Shown here piece after piece: positions 23,974 through 31,430 of a stretch of DNA of 64,000 nt. Origin of the DNA: Clostridiaceae bacterium (lineage in GTDB: Bacteria; Bacillota; Clostridia; Oscillospirales; Acutalibacteraceae). Numbering within the stretch: position 1 is the first letter of the stretch; each line of letters starts with the position of its first letter. The notes beneath the pieces are model-generated. The model was not told the DNA's origin. It did no database searches and worked only from the letters and a program-made list of their open reading frames with translations. The stretch spans positions 1 through 64,000 of the forward strand of contig JAEDEQ010000001.1 of NCBI GenBank assembly GCA_016293225.1, given 5' to 3'. The translations under genes were made by a program, and so were the position numbers.

Positions 23974-24654
23974 TTGGGAAAAATAATTGTTGCCGATGAT
24001 GAACAGAAAATCCGCAGACTCGTTTGTGACTTTTTAAAAAGAGAGGGTCATGAAACACTTGAGGCTGAGGACGGCGATGAAGCATATTCTCTTTTTATTC
24101 AGAACAGCAACTGTATTGATCTTATGATCCTTGATATAATGATGCCGGGACTCAACGGCTGGGAGGTCTGCCGCAAGGTCAGGGAAACTTCCTCCGTACC
24201 CGTTATCATGCTTACCGCGCGCAGCGAGGAATTTGACGAGCTTATGGGATATGAATCCGGCGCCGACGACTATGTTACAAAACCGTTCAGCCCCTCTGTG
24301 CTCATGAAGCGCGTTGCAGCGCTTTTGCGCCGGGTTAACGCAAAATCTCCCTTTACCAGCGAAAAGAACCTTAAAAACCTCGTCTTTAACCATGAGGCCC
24401 ACGAGGTAAGGCTCAACGGAGTTGAAATTGAGCTGACGCTGAAGGAATACAACATTCTTAAAAAGCTGCTTGAAGCGCCCGGCAGGGTCTTTTCGCGCGA
24501 GCAGCTGCTGGACAGTATCTGGGGCTTTGACTATGTCGGCGACGTCCGCACGGTTGACTCCCACGTTGCAAGGCTGAGAACAAAGCTCGGAGACTGGGGC
24601 TCGTCTCACCTCAAGACCGTATACGGAATCGGCTATAAGATTGAGGTTCTGTAA
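23974..24654 (+). CDS. OmpR/PhoB-family response regulator
   Basis: The 226-residue protein has a receiver domain (about 1-120) with the acidic pocket ADDE, phosphoacceptor Asp54 in LILDIMMPG, and the conserved Lys in YVTKPFSP. A C-terminal OmpR winged helix (about 128-226) follows, with FSREQLLDSIWGFDYVGD and TVDSHVARLRTKL. The start is the TTG at 23974, preceded by GGTGGTG; an upstream TTG in frame has no ribosome site. It overlaps the kinase gene by one base (TAATG). Because the terminator before spmA follows, its targets are not limited to this operon and cannot be told. Confidence 0.94.
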   Translation: MGKIIVADDEQKIRRLVCDFLKREGHETLEAEDGDEAYSLFIQNSNCIDLMILDIMMPGLNGWEVCRKVRETSSVPVIMLTARSEEFDELMGYESGADDYVTKPFSPSVLMKRVAALLRRVNAKSPFTSEKNLKNLVFNHEAHEVRLNGVEIELTLKEYNILKKLLEAPGRVFSREQLLDSIWGFDYVGDVRTVDSHVARLRTKLGDWGSSHLKTVYGIGYKIEVL

Positions 24655-26153
24655 TGAAGGAAAGCATTTCAAGCCGTGATACGCTTATGGCCCGATACGG
24701 CATTTCGCTTGTTATTCTGTTTATTCTGTTCACATTGATAACGTCTTTTCAGTTCATTTTTCTGGACGACATCTTTGTCCGCGTTGTCAGGAAGAATATG
24801 CAGGAGGCCGCCCTGCAGATTGAAAGCCTTGACTTTGATTCAAAAGACTACCTTTCAAAGCTTTCCGACCTTGAGGCAAAGCACGATTTCTATATTGAAA
24901 TCTACTACCCGCGCGAAAAGCTTATCTATTCCTCAAACGTTAACGACACCGTCTACGGTGAAAGCAATGCGGAAAACAAGAATGAACTGAAACCGAGGAT
25001 AATGAAAATCCTTGATCACGTTGATCTTGACGAAAAAAGCTATTTTGAAACCCGTCAGGAGTACTTTGCAACGGCAAAGTACATCGTTTACGGAACCTTT
25101 TTCGGCGATAACGCCGGAATTGAATTGTATTCTTCCGTTGACGTCATCAAGGCGAATGCAAAAACGGCAAGCTGGGCTGTCTTTTGGATAAGCATTATTT
25201 TATTTTTAATAATTTTTTCCATTCTCCTTGCCTATATCTACACGTTCATCATTCCGCTGCGTAAAATCAACCGTATCACTAAAAAAATCGGCAACCTTGA
25301 CTTCAGCGAGGTTTGCCCGCCTTTCCGCATCAGGGAGCTGGGTGAACTGAGCCGCAGTGTAAACGCGCTTTCATCATCGCTTGACATAACGATGAGAGAT
25401 CTGCAAAAGAAAAACGAACGGCTTGAAAACGATATTGAAAAGGAACGCAAGCTTGAAGAAGGACGCAAGCAGTTCATTGCAAATGCGTCGCATGAGCTGA
25501 AAACGCCCATCGCCATTATTCAGGGCTATGCCGAGGGTATACGCTTTGCACAAACGAGCGATGACGTTGAGGAATACAGCGGCGTTATTATTGAAGAAGC
25601 GCAGAAAATGAACAAGCTTGTTGTTCGCCTGCTTGAGCTGATGCGCTTTGAAAACGGCGGCCGCGTTGCTTCCTTTCAGCCCTTACCAATCAGGCAGGCT
25701 GTGCTTGACTGCGTTTCTTCGCGGAAAAAGTACCTTGAGGACAACGGCATAACGCTTGAGATAAGCATTAACGAAAGCTTTGTCGGCTTTGCCGACCGCG
25801 ACCTTTTTGAGCGTGTTTTCAACAATTATTTTTCAAACGCGCTCAGCCATATAGAGGGCGAAAAAAAGCTCAGAATAAGCTGTGAGGTTGCCGGTGATTT
25901 TTATCGGCTGAGCCTTTTCAACAGCGGAAAGCCCATTGCAGACGAGGATATCGCGCACATCTGGAACAGCTTTTACCGCGCGGACAAAGCGCATTCACGC
26001 GAGCAGGGACGTTTCGGTCTCGGCCTTGCCATTGTTGCCGAAGCGCAGATTCTTCAAAGGGCAAAGTACGGCGTTATCAATCACAAGGACGGCGTTGAAT
26101 TCTGGTTTGATGTTGCAATACAAAACCGAAACAACACCGGCGCAAAAGCATAA
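24654..26153 (+). CDS. Membrane sensor histidine kinase, partner of the response regulator
   Basis: The 499-residue kinase has two transmembrane helices (about 17-37 and 174-198) enclosing an extracytoplasmic sensor of roughly 135 residues. Then come a HAMP linker (IPLRKINRITKKIGNLDF), a HisKA domain with phosphoacceptor His280 in NASHELKTP, and a HATPase domain with N-box NNYFSNALSH, GKPIADEDI and GRFGLGLAI. The sensor region has no motif I recognise. It begins inside the regulator stop codon, so the pair is coupled. The gene ends in an intrinsic terminator that reaches the spmA start. Confidence 0.94.
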   Translation: MKESISSRDTLMARYGISLVILFILFTLITSFQFIFLDDIFVRVVRKNMQEAALQIESLDFDSKDYLSKLSDLEAKHDFYIEIYYPREKLIYSSNVNDTVYGESNAENKNELKPRIMKILDHVDLDEKSYFETRQEYFATAKYIVYGTFFGDNAGIELYSSVDVIKANAKTASWAVFWISIILFLIIFSILLAYIYTFIIPLRKINRITKKIGNLDFSEVCPPFRIRELGELSRSVNALSSSLDITMRDLQKKNERLENDIEKERKLEEGRKQFIANASHELKTPIAIIQGYAEGIRFAQTSDDVEEYSGVIIEEAQKMNKLVVRLLELMRFENGGRVASFQPLPIRQAVLDCVSSRKKYLEDNGITLEISINESFVGFADRDLFERVFNNYFSNALSHIEGEKKLRISCEVAGDFYRLSLFNSGKPIADEDIAHIWNSFYRADKAHSREQGRFGLGLAIVAEAQILQRAKYGVINHKDGVEFWFDVAIQNRNNTGAKA

Positions 26154-26163
26154 AAACGAATAT

Positions 26164-26210
26164 TCACCGCCTTTTTTTCATAGGTATTGAAAAAAGGACG
26201 GTGATTTTTT
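26164..26210 (+). terminator. Terminator hairpin that also contains the spmA ribosome site
   Basis: TCACCGCCTTTTTT (from 26164) pairs with AAAAAAGG-a-CGGTGA (to 26204), followed by six T residues and then the spmA ATG at 26211. The right arm includes GGACGGTGAT, the only ribosome site for spmA. One structure could therefore both end the kinase transcript and hide the spmA start. Confidence 0.75.
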
Positions 26211-26798
26211 ATGATGAACTACGTCTGGCCGGCAATGATTATTTTTGCTTTCATTGCAAGCATTATCACGGGAAACATGGCTGCGCTTTCTTCGGCGGTT
26301 ATTCAGGGCGGACAAGACGCCGTGCAGCTTCTTCTGCGCCTTGTTGCAATGCTTTGCCTTTGGGGCGGAATTATGGAAACAGCGGAAAAGGCAGGGCTCA
26401 CAGCTGCGTTCAGCCGCCTGCTTTCCCCGGCGCTGAAGCTCATTTTTCCGCGCCTTAAAAAGAACGAATATGCGCTTGAGGCAATTTCAATGAACATTAC
26501 CGCAAACGTTCTCGGGCTTGGAAACGCCGCAACGCCGCTCGGTCTTGAGGCAATGCGCAGACTTCAGCAACTGAATCCGGACGCCTCAAAGGCAAGCGAC
26601 GAAATGGTTGTTTTTGTTGTGATGAACACCGCCGCAATGCACATTATTCCGACAACGGTGGCAACGCTGCGCGGCCAGTACGGCTCGCAAAGTCCAATGG
26701 CAATAATGCCGGCCTCCGTGCTGACCTCGGCGTGTGCGCTTACAGTCGCCGTCTTTTTTGCAAAGCTCGGAAACAGATTGGGGAGAAAAAGCAAATGA
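26211..26798 (+). CDS. spmA: Spore maturation protein A
   Basis: SpmA is a membrane protein of the nucleoside-recognition (Gate) family needed with SpmB for dehydration of the spore core. The 195-residue chain has several transmembrane helices and the motif NITANVLGLGNAATPLGLEAM (about residues 88-108), with FVVMNTAAMHIIPTTVATLR after it. An alternative ATG is the next codon. Its stop overlaps the spmB ATG (ATGA). The ribosome site lies within the upstream terminator hairpin, suggesting controlled translation or read-through dependence. Confidence 0.93.
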   Translation: MMNYVWPAMIIFAFIASIITGNMAALSSAVIQGGQDAVQLLLRLVAMLCLWGGIMETAEKAGLTAAFSRLLSPALKLIFPRLKKNEYALEAISMNITANVLGLGNAATPLGLEAMRRLQQLNPDASKASDEMVVFVVMNTAAMHIIPTTVATLRGQYGSQSPMAIMPASVLTSACALTVAVFFAKLGNRLGRKSK

Positions 26799-27319
26799 TG
26801 GACATAATCGGAGAATGGGTGCTGCCTTTAATGGTTGTATACATCGTTGTTTTCGGTCTGTATAAAAAAGTAAGAGTATTTGACTGCTTTATGGAGGGTG
26901 CAAAAAAGGGGCTGAAAACCGTATATGACCTTTTGCCGACTATTACCGGACTTGTTGTTGCGGTTACCATGCTGAAGCAAAGCGGCGGAATGGAGCTCAT
27001 TGCAAAGGCGTTTTCGCCTGTTGCCGCGCTTCTCGGCGTTCCGGAGGATACGGTGCCGATGGCGCTTTTAAGCCCGATTTCCGGCGGCGGCTCGCTGAGT
27101 CTTTTTGAATCGGTGCTCAAAAGCGACGGACCGGATTCCTTTCTCGGTCAGGTTGCCTCGGTGCTGATGGGCTCAACGGACACAACGCTATACGCCGTGA
27201 CGGTCTATTACGCCGCTGTCGGAATCAAAAACACAAGGCATACGCTTTATGCGGGTCTTGCGGCGGATTTCGCCTCGTTCGTTCTCTCGCCGCTTTTTGT
27301 CCGTCTAACTCTTTACTGA
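26795..27319 (+). CDS. spmB: Spore maturation protein B
   Basis: SpmB is the partner of SpmA. The 174-residue membrane protein contains LPTITGLVVAVTMLKQSGGM, then LLSPISGGGSLSLFESVL and SVLMGSTDTTLYAVTVYYAAVG, all typical of the family. I placed the start at 26795, which overlaps the spmA stop by 4 bases and follows GGGGAG; another ATG is directly adjacent. A weak hairpin with AAATTGCG/CGCAATTT arms follows the gene. Confidence 0.93.
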   Translation: MMDIIGEWVLPLMVVYIVVFGLYKKVRVFDCFMEGAKKGLKTVYDLLPTITGLVVAVTMLKQSGGMELIAKAFSPVAALLGVPEDTVPMALLSPISGGGSLSLFESVLKSDGPDSFLGQVASVLMGSTDTTLYAVTVYYAAVGIKNTRHTLYAGLAADFASFVLSPLFVRLTLY

Positions 27320-27323
27320 TACA

Positions 27324-27349
27324 AAATTGCGCTTTTACGGCCGCAATTT
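27324..27349 (+). terminator. Possible weak terminator hairpin after spmB
   Basis: AAATTGCG (27324-27331) can pair with CGCAATTT (27342-27349). No T-run follows, so termination here is uncertain. Confidence 0.35.
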
Positions 27350-27531
27350 GCAATACATATCCTCCTCCTTGTCTTAGGTTTTTAAGTATTATTTAGTAAA
27401 CAGTGATAAAAATACTGTAAAACACTTTATTTTTATGTATAAATGTGCTATAATACAAGTGACCTGATAAGGGAATTATCCTTTGGGCGGTTCTGCCGCT
27501 TTCAAGGGTTATATATAAAGGAGGCAGTGTT

Positions 27532-28059
27532 ATGAAAATAACAATCATCGGACGAAAATGCACACCGAGAGACTCTTTCAAGGAAAGAGCCGACAAGAGA
27601 CTCAAAAAGATTGAAAAATTTTTCGGTACCGACGCTGAGGCAAAAATCACCGCCACCGTCGAGAAAAATGAGATGATCGTTGAGGTGACCGTCTTTTATA
27701 ATTCAATGATCTTCCGTTCGCAGGAACGCTCGCAGGACATGAACGACGCTCTTGACCGCTGCGTTGATTCCCTCGTCCGTCAGATCAGAAAGAACAAAAC
27801 AAGGGTTGAAAAGAAGCTTCGTTCCGGCGCTTTTGAAGCGTTCGACGCGATTGACGAATTTGAAGTCGAGGACAAATTTGAGGTTGTCCGTTCAAAGGAA
27901 ATTGTCCTCAAACCTCAGAGCGTTGACGAGGCAATTTTGCAGATGAATCTACTTGACCACAGGTTTTATATGTTCCTCAACAGCGACAACGATAAAATTT
28001 GCGTTGTTTATGCCAGAAATGACGGCGGCTACGGCCTTATTATTCCCGATATTGATTGA
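27532..28059 (+). CDS. hpf: Long-form ribosome hibernation-promoting factor
   Basis: Long HPF dimerises 70S ribosomes into inactive 100S particles in stationary phase. The 175-residue protein has an N-terminal S30AE domain (about 1-100; RKCTPRDSFKERADKRLKK and RSQERSQDMNDALDRCVDSL). A linker and a C-terminal dimerisation domain (about 118-175; VVRSKEIVLKPQSVDEAI, DHRFYMFLNSD) follow. AAAGGAGGCAG precedes the ATG. A TATAAT is present at 27449-27454 but its -35 box is poor, which may mean an alternative sigma factor. A strong terminator follows, so it is monocistronic. Confidence 0.96.
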   Translation: MKITIIGRKCTPRDSFKERADKRLKKIEKFFGTDAEAKITATVEKNEMIVEVTVFYNSMIFRSQERSQDMNDALDRCVDSLVRQIRKNKTRVEKKLRSGAFEAFDAIDEFEVEDKFEVVRSKEIVLKPQSVDEAILQMNLLDHRFYMFLNSDNDKICVVYARNDGGYGLIIPDID

Positions 28060-28087
28060 TTTTAATTTTATAATGTGATAAAATACT

Positions 28088-28118
28088 TCAGCGGTGGATT
28101 TTCCACCGCTGATTTTTG
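28088..28118 (+). terminator. Intrinsic terminator of hpf
   Basis: An 11-base-pair perfect stem, TCAGCGGTGGA (28088-28098) with TCCACCGCTGA (28102-28112), has a 3-base loop and is followed by TTTTTG. Confidence 0.92.
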
Positions 28119-28138
28119 TTGTTGAAAGCAGGTCAATT

Positions 28139-29317
28139 ATGCAGATAAATTTTGTTATCCCCTGCCTTTTGGGGCTTGAAAAGCTTATTGCAGACGAAAT
28201 GAAAGCTCTCGGCGCGCAAAATGTTGTCTCGGAGAACGGCCGCGTTCTTTTCTCCGGCGATGAGCATATCCTTGCACGGGCAAACATCTGCTCCCGCCAC
28301 GCGGAAAGGGTGCAAATTCTTGTCGGCTCTTTTACCGCAATGAGCTTTGAAGAGCTTTTCCAGGGTACCAAGGCGCTCCCGTGGGAGGAATGGATCGGAA
28401 AGCTTGACGCTTTTCCCGTTAAGGGATATTCAATAAATTCCGCCCTCTTTTCGGTCAGCGACTGTCAGTCAATAATCAAAAAGGCCGTTGTTGAAAGGCT
28501 CAAATCAAAATATAACATTTCGTGGTTCGATGAAACCGGACCTGTTCACCAGATTCAGTTTTCAATAATGAAAAACACTGTAAGTCTGCTGCTTGACACC
28601 TCCGGCGCAGGTCTGCACAAACGCGGATACCGCCTTGAGGCCGGCGGAGCGCCTATCAAGGAAACGCTCGCTTCCTCAATCTGCGCGCTTGCAAGGGTCC
28701 GTGATTACCACACACTTTATGATCCTATGTGCGGCTCGGGAACCCTCCTCATTGAGGGAGCCATGCTTGCAAACAACATTGCTCCCGGTGTGAACAGAAG
28801 CTTTTCCGCCGAGCGTTGGGAAAGTATTCCCGAAAGCATCTGGACAGAGGAAAGGGAAAAAGCTCGCGCCGCCGTACTTCCCGAAAGCCGCCTTGTTGCC
28901 TACGGAAGCGACATTGACCCACGCTGCCTTGAAATTGCCGTAGCGAACGCCAAGCGCGCCGGAGTTGAAAAATTCATCACGTTTGAGCAGCGTGATATCA
29001 AAGACTTTGAGCCAAAAAGCGAAAAAGGAACCGTCCTTTGCAATCCGCCCTACGGCGAAAGACTTCTCGATCTCAAGGAGGCGGAGCGCCTTTACAGGCT
29101 CATGGGTGAAAAATTTGTTCAAAAACGCGGCTGGGCATACTACGTTATCAGTCCGTCCGAAGACTTTGAAATCTTCTTCGGCAGGAAGGCCGACAAGCGC
29201 AGAAAGCTTTATAACGGCATGATAAAATGCCAGCTGTTCATGTATTTTAAGGAACCTCTGAATACATCAGCGCTTGCAAAAAGGAGTGACGCTTTTGGAA
29301 AATTCTCTTTGCTTTAA
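28139..29317 (+). CDS. THUMP-domain class I RNA methyltransferase (RlmL/YpsC-like)
   Basis: Proteins of this family methylate N2 of guanosine in 23S rRNA. The 392-residue protein has an N-terminal ferredoxin-like and THUMP region (about 1-155) and a C-terminal Rossmann domain. Motif I is YDPMCGSGTLLIEGAM, motif II is YGSDIDPRC, and the catalytic motif IV is CNPPYGERL. The start at 28139 fits the family N-terminus (MQINFVIPCLLGLE). Its 3' end overlaps the start of the phosphoesterase gene by 23 bases in another frame. Whether it acts as RlmL or a paralogue cannot be decided here. Confidence 0.92.
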   Translation: MQINFVIPCLLGLEKLIADEMKALGAQNVVSENGRVLFSGDEHILARANICSRHAERVQILVGSFTAMSFEELFQGTKALPWEEWIGKLDAFPVKGYSINSALFSVSDCQSIIKKAVVERLKSKYNISWFDETGPVHQIQFSIMKNTVSLLLDTSGAGLHKRGYRLEAGGAPIKETLASSICALARVRDYHTLYDPMCGSGTLLIEGAMLANNIAPGVNRSFSAERWESIPESIWTEEREKARAAVLPESRLVAYGSDIDPRCLEIAVANAKRAGVEKFITFEQRDIKDFEPKSEKGTVLCNPPYGERLLDLKEAERLYRLMGEKFVQKRGWAYYVISPSEDFEIFFGRKADKRRKLYNGMIKCQLFMYFKEPLNTSALAKRSDAFGKFSLL

Positions 29318-30419
29318 AAACGGACAATTCAAAATTATGCAAATAACCGATACGCAGGAAATTCACAAGGTCAACCCCGACACCGTGAAGCTCATTTCGC
29401 TTGCCCTTGACCGCGAAAAGCCGGATCTTGTTGTTTTTACCGGAGATCAGATTAAAGGGTATTCTTTGACGTTCAAAGGCGACACAAAGCGGAAGATTAC
29501 CGAAACGCTCGGCGAAATTTTCCGCCCCGTTACGGAAAGAAAAATTCCGTTTACGGCAACCTTCGGCAATCATGACCGGGACTGCGGAATTGAGAACAGG
29601 GAGCAATTTGAAATCTACAAAAGCTTTCCCGGCTTCATTTCAGGCACGCCGAGGTGTCCGGACGATCCAGGCACATTCTCGCTCGAAATTAAAGACAGCA
29701 AAAACAAAAAGAGCGTCTTTGCCCTTTATCTCATTGACTCGAACGCAAAAGACAAGGAGAAAAAGGCCTACTCCCCGGTTCTTAAAGAGCAGGTTGAATG
29801 GTACAAAGCCGAGCGCGACAGGCTCAAGGCAGAAAACGGCTCATATCTCCACTCCCTTGTGTTTCAGCACATTCCGGTACCCGAGATATTCAGAGCAATA
29901 AAACAAGTCAGGAAAGGCACAAAAGGCGCTGTTGAGGCGTTTTATTCCCACAGCGGAGAGTTCTATACCCTTTTTGACGAATCGCTTTCACAAGGCGGTT
30001 TTATGCACGAATCTCCTGCCGCTCCGGACATCAGCAACGGCGAATTTGACGCAATGAAGGAAAAGGGCGACGTTCTCGGAATCTTTTTCGGCCACGACCA
30101 TATCAACAGCTTTGTTAAAAAGGTTGACGGAATAGAGCTCGGCTACACCCAGGGCGCCGGCTTCAATGTTTACGGTCCCGGAAAGCAACGCGGAGTGCGC
30201 GTTTTTGTCCTCAAAGAAGACAACCTTCTTCACTATGATAATTACACGGTTACGATGGCCGAGCTTTGCGATTACAGACCCGCAAAACCGGTAACGGAAT
30301 TTATCTTTACGCACACTCCCTCCTCTGTAAAGCAGGTTGAAAAGACCGCAAAAAAAGCCGCCGTTTTCCTTGCGGCGGCAACCGTCTGTGCGGCTGTGAT
30401 AAAAAAGAGAAGAAAATGA
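29295..30419 (+). CDS. Calcineurin-like metallophosphoesterase with C-terminal membrane segment
   Basis: The 374-residue protein carries a calcineurin-like fold: DTQ (19-21, in place of the more common DxH), GDQ (50-52), GNHD (91-94), FQHIP and the C-terminal GHDH. The TDTQ variant is typical of the Dcr2-like/purple-acid-related phosphoesterase branch. A hydrophobic helix near the C-terminus (AAVFLAAATVCAAVI) followed by KKRRK suggests a tail anchor. There is no signal peptide, so the catalytic domain is probably cytoplasmic. The start is TTG 29295 behind AAGGAGTGA. The substrate is unknown. It is convergent with the small peptide cluster and shares its terminator. Confidence 0.85.
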   Translation: MENSLCFKNGQFKIMQITDTQEIHKVNPDTVKLISLALDREKPDLVVFTGDQIKGYSLTFKGDTKRKITETLGEIFRPVTERKIPFTATFGNHDRDCGIENREQFEIYKSFPGFISGTPRCPDDPGTFSLEIKDSKNKKSVFALYLIDSNAKDKEKKAYSPVLKEQVEWYKAERDRLKAENGSYLHSLVFQHIPVPEIFRAIKQVRKGTKGAVEAFYSHSGEFYTLFDESLSQGGFMHESPAAPDISNGEFDAMKEKGDVLGIFFGHDHINSFVKKVDGIELGYTQGAGFNVYGPGKQRGVRVFVLKEDNLLHYDNYTVTMAELCDYRPAKPVTEFIFTHTPSSVKQVEKTAKKAAVFLAAATVCAAVIKKRRK

Positions 30420-30420
30420 A

Positions 30421-30453
30421 AAGGGGCTGTCGCACTAAGGCAGCCCCTTTTTT
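30421..30453. terminator. Bidirectional terminator between the phosphoesterase and peptide gene 1
   Basis: GGGGCTG (30423-30429) pairs with CAGCCCC (30441-30447), flanked by A-rich and T-rich sequence (six T on the plus strand). It serves the phosphoesterase and peptide gene 1. Confidence 0.88.
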
Positions 30454-30466
30454 ACTTATTCAAAGA

Positions 30467-30607
30467 TTAAAACTCAGATTTGCTGATATCTCCGAAGAAG
30501 TTCTTTACGATTTCAACGATGCCGGCAGCCTTATCCTCTTCAAGGTATGAAAGGATGTTATAAGCAAGACCGAGTGCTTTTGAAATCAAATCAAATACCA
30601 TTGCCAT
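30467..30607 (-). CDS. Small amphipathic peptide 1 (46 residues), member of a three-gene family
   Basis: The ATG at 30607 (a second Met is two codons on) has GGGAG upstream. The 46-residue product has an N-terminal hydrophobic helix (MVFDLISKALGLAYNILSYL), a charged turn (EEDKAAG) and a second amphipathic helix (IVEIVKNFFGDI). It shares the pattern I-L-x-Y...KAA-x-I...VK-x-FF-x-D with peptide 3 and partly with peptide 2. It has no signal peptide, cysteine or lipobox. The size and two-helix layout recall phenol-soluble modulin beta or leaderless bacteriocins; this is an analogy, not homology I can show. It has its own promoter, leader hairpin and terminator. Confidence 0.75.
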   Translation of the reverse strand: MAMVFDLISKALGLAYNILSYLEEDKAAGIVEIVKNFFGDISKSEF

Positions 30608-30631
30608 AATTCTTAACTCCCTTAAATATGT

Positions 30632-30680
30632 CAGTTTTTTACTGCGATAAAATATTAACACACTATGAATTATATGTCAA
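30632..30680 (-). promoter_or_regulatory. Promoter and leader hairpin of peptide gene 1
   Basis: TTGACA (30675-30680) and TAATAT (30652-30657), spacer 17 bases containing TTCATAGTGTG, then a leader hairpin CAGT-AAAAA-ACTG (30632-30644) at the predicted 5' end of the transcript. A/T tracts lie upstream of the -35. The same arrangement precedes peptide genes 2 and 3. Confidence 0.8.
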
Positions 30681-30762
30681 TAATTTTCCGAAAAAAATGC
30701 AGATACTTTTTTTCTTTTTTCATTCCTAAGCTTTATCGAAGCTTTCACAGCCTAAAAACAGG

Positions 30763-30796
30763 CAAAAAAACACCGGCTGCGCAGGACAGCCGGTGT
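30763..30796 (-). terminator. Terminator of peptide gene 2
   Basis: On the minus strand ACACCGGCTG pairs with CAGCCGGTGT around a 7-base loop, followed by a run of T residues. Confidence 0.9.
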
Positions 30797-30804
30797 CATA
30801 TTGA

Positions 30805-30918
30805 TTATTTTTTGAAAATTTTATCAAAGAAATCCTGAATGATATCAAGGATTCCGTTATCCATAAATTTTCTGCAGTAATCAATAATGCCTTTTGCAAG
30901 ATTATACAATGCGTCCAT
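30805..30918 (-). CDS. Small amphipathic peptide 2 (37 residues)
   Basis: AGGAGG lies nine bases before the ATG at 30918, the strongest ribosome site of the cluster. The 37-residue product begins MDALYNLAKGIIDYCRKF and ends ILDIIQDFFDKIFKK. It is predicted as two amphipathic helices with hydrophobic I/L/F on one face and D/K on the other. IIDYC matches ILDYC of peptide 3, and the FFDKIF end matches FFEDLF. One cysteine is present. There is no signal or leader, so if secreted it would be leaderless. Promoter, leader hairpin and terminator are its own. Confidence 0.75.
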   Translation of the reverse strand: MDALYNLAKGIIDYCRKFMDNGILDIIQDFFDKIFKK

Positions 30919-30941
30919 TTCTTTTTTCCTCCTAAAAATGT

Positions 30942-30990
30942 CAGCTTTTGACTGCATAAAAATGTTATCACATCATGAAAACAATGTCAA
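30942..30990 (-). promoter_or_regulatory. Promoter and leader hairpin of peptide gene 2
   Basis: TTGACA (30985-30990) and TAACAT (30962-30967), spacer 17 bases containing TTCATGATGTG, followed by a leader hairpin CAG-TCAAAAG-CTG (30942-30954). Confidence 0.8.
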
Positions 30991-31084
30991 TATTTTAACG
31001 ACAAAATACCTTGCCTTAATCATTTTTAAAATTATAGATAAAATGGACGATTCTGTCGCCTATCAGGCAAAAAACAAACTGTTT

Positions 31085-31118
31085 GTAGAAACATTACAGC
31101 CGCCCTCACGGGCGGCTG
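31085..31118 (-). terminator. Hairpin terminator after peptide gene 3
   Basis: CAGCCGCCC (31097-31105) pairs perfectly with GGGCGGCTG (31110-31118) around a 4-base loop. The sequence after it on the minus strand (TAATGTTTCT) is only moderately T-rich. Confidence 0.7.
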
Positions 31119-31129
31119 CTTTCATTCAA

Positions 31130-31267
31130 TTATTCAGCGGGTTCAGTCTCAGTGCTCTTATTGAAGAGATCTTCAAAGAACTTCTTGATGAGGCCGATGA
31201 TCTCAGCAGCCTTGCCTTCTTTGCAATAATCAAGAATGTTCTGAACAAGTTCAAGTACTTTACTCAT
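31130..31267 (-). CDS. Small amphipathic peptide 3 (45 residues)
   Basis: The ATG at 31267 follows AAAGGAGG. The 45-residue product starts MSKVLELVQNILDYCKEG and continues KAAEIIGLIKKFFEDLF, ending in a polar acidic tail NKSTETEPAE. It is the closest relative of peptide 1, with the shared pattern NIL-x-Y...KAA-x-I, then K-x-FF-x-D, and of peptide 2 in ILDYC and the FF end. The helix-turn-helix amphipathic layout suggests membrane or oligomer formation. Function unknown. It is transcribed from its own promoter with an AT-rich region upstream. Confidence 0.75.
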   Translation of the reverse strand: MSKVLELVQNILDYCKEGKAAEIIGLIKKFFEDLFNKSTETEPAE

Positions 31268-31291
31268 TGAATTTTCCTCCTTTACAAGCGT

Positions 31292-31341
31292 CAGTTTTCT
31301 TACTGCAATTAAATATTAACACATCATGAACAAAAAGTCAA
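31292..31341 (-). promoter_or_regulatory. Promoter and leader hairpin of peptide gene 3
   Basis: TTGACT (31336-31341) and TAATAT (31313-31318), spacer 17 bases containing TTCATGATGTG, then a leader hairpin CAGT-AAGAAA-ACTG (31292-31305). A long A/T-tract region (31345-31395) upstream could act as an UP element. Confidence 0.8.
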
Positions 31342-31430
31342 CAGTTTTTTTATTGTTTTTTAAATATTTTTTAAATTCCTCTTTTTTTTGTTGCAATTAG
31401 AAACCCAATGACTTTTAACCCGAACAGAAA

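Noticed and set aside
27340..27390. A tiny minus-strand frame (7 codons) with a strong GGAGGAGG site between spmB and hpf
   Set aside because: The peptide is too short to support, has no promoter of its own, and the purine-rich site may be coincidence in a spacer.
30726..30971. An 81-codon minus-strand frame across the peptide 2 locus
   Set aside because: It lacks a good start and runs through the peptide 2 terminator; the shifted 37-codon frame has the AGGAGG site and matches its neighbours.
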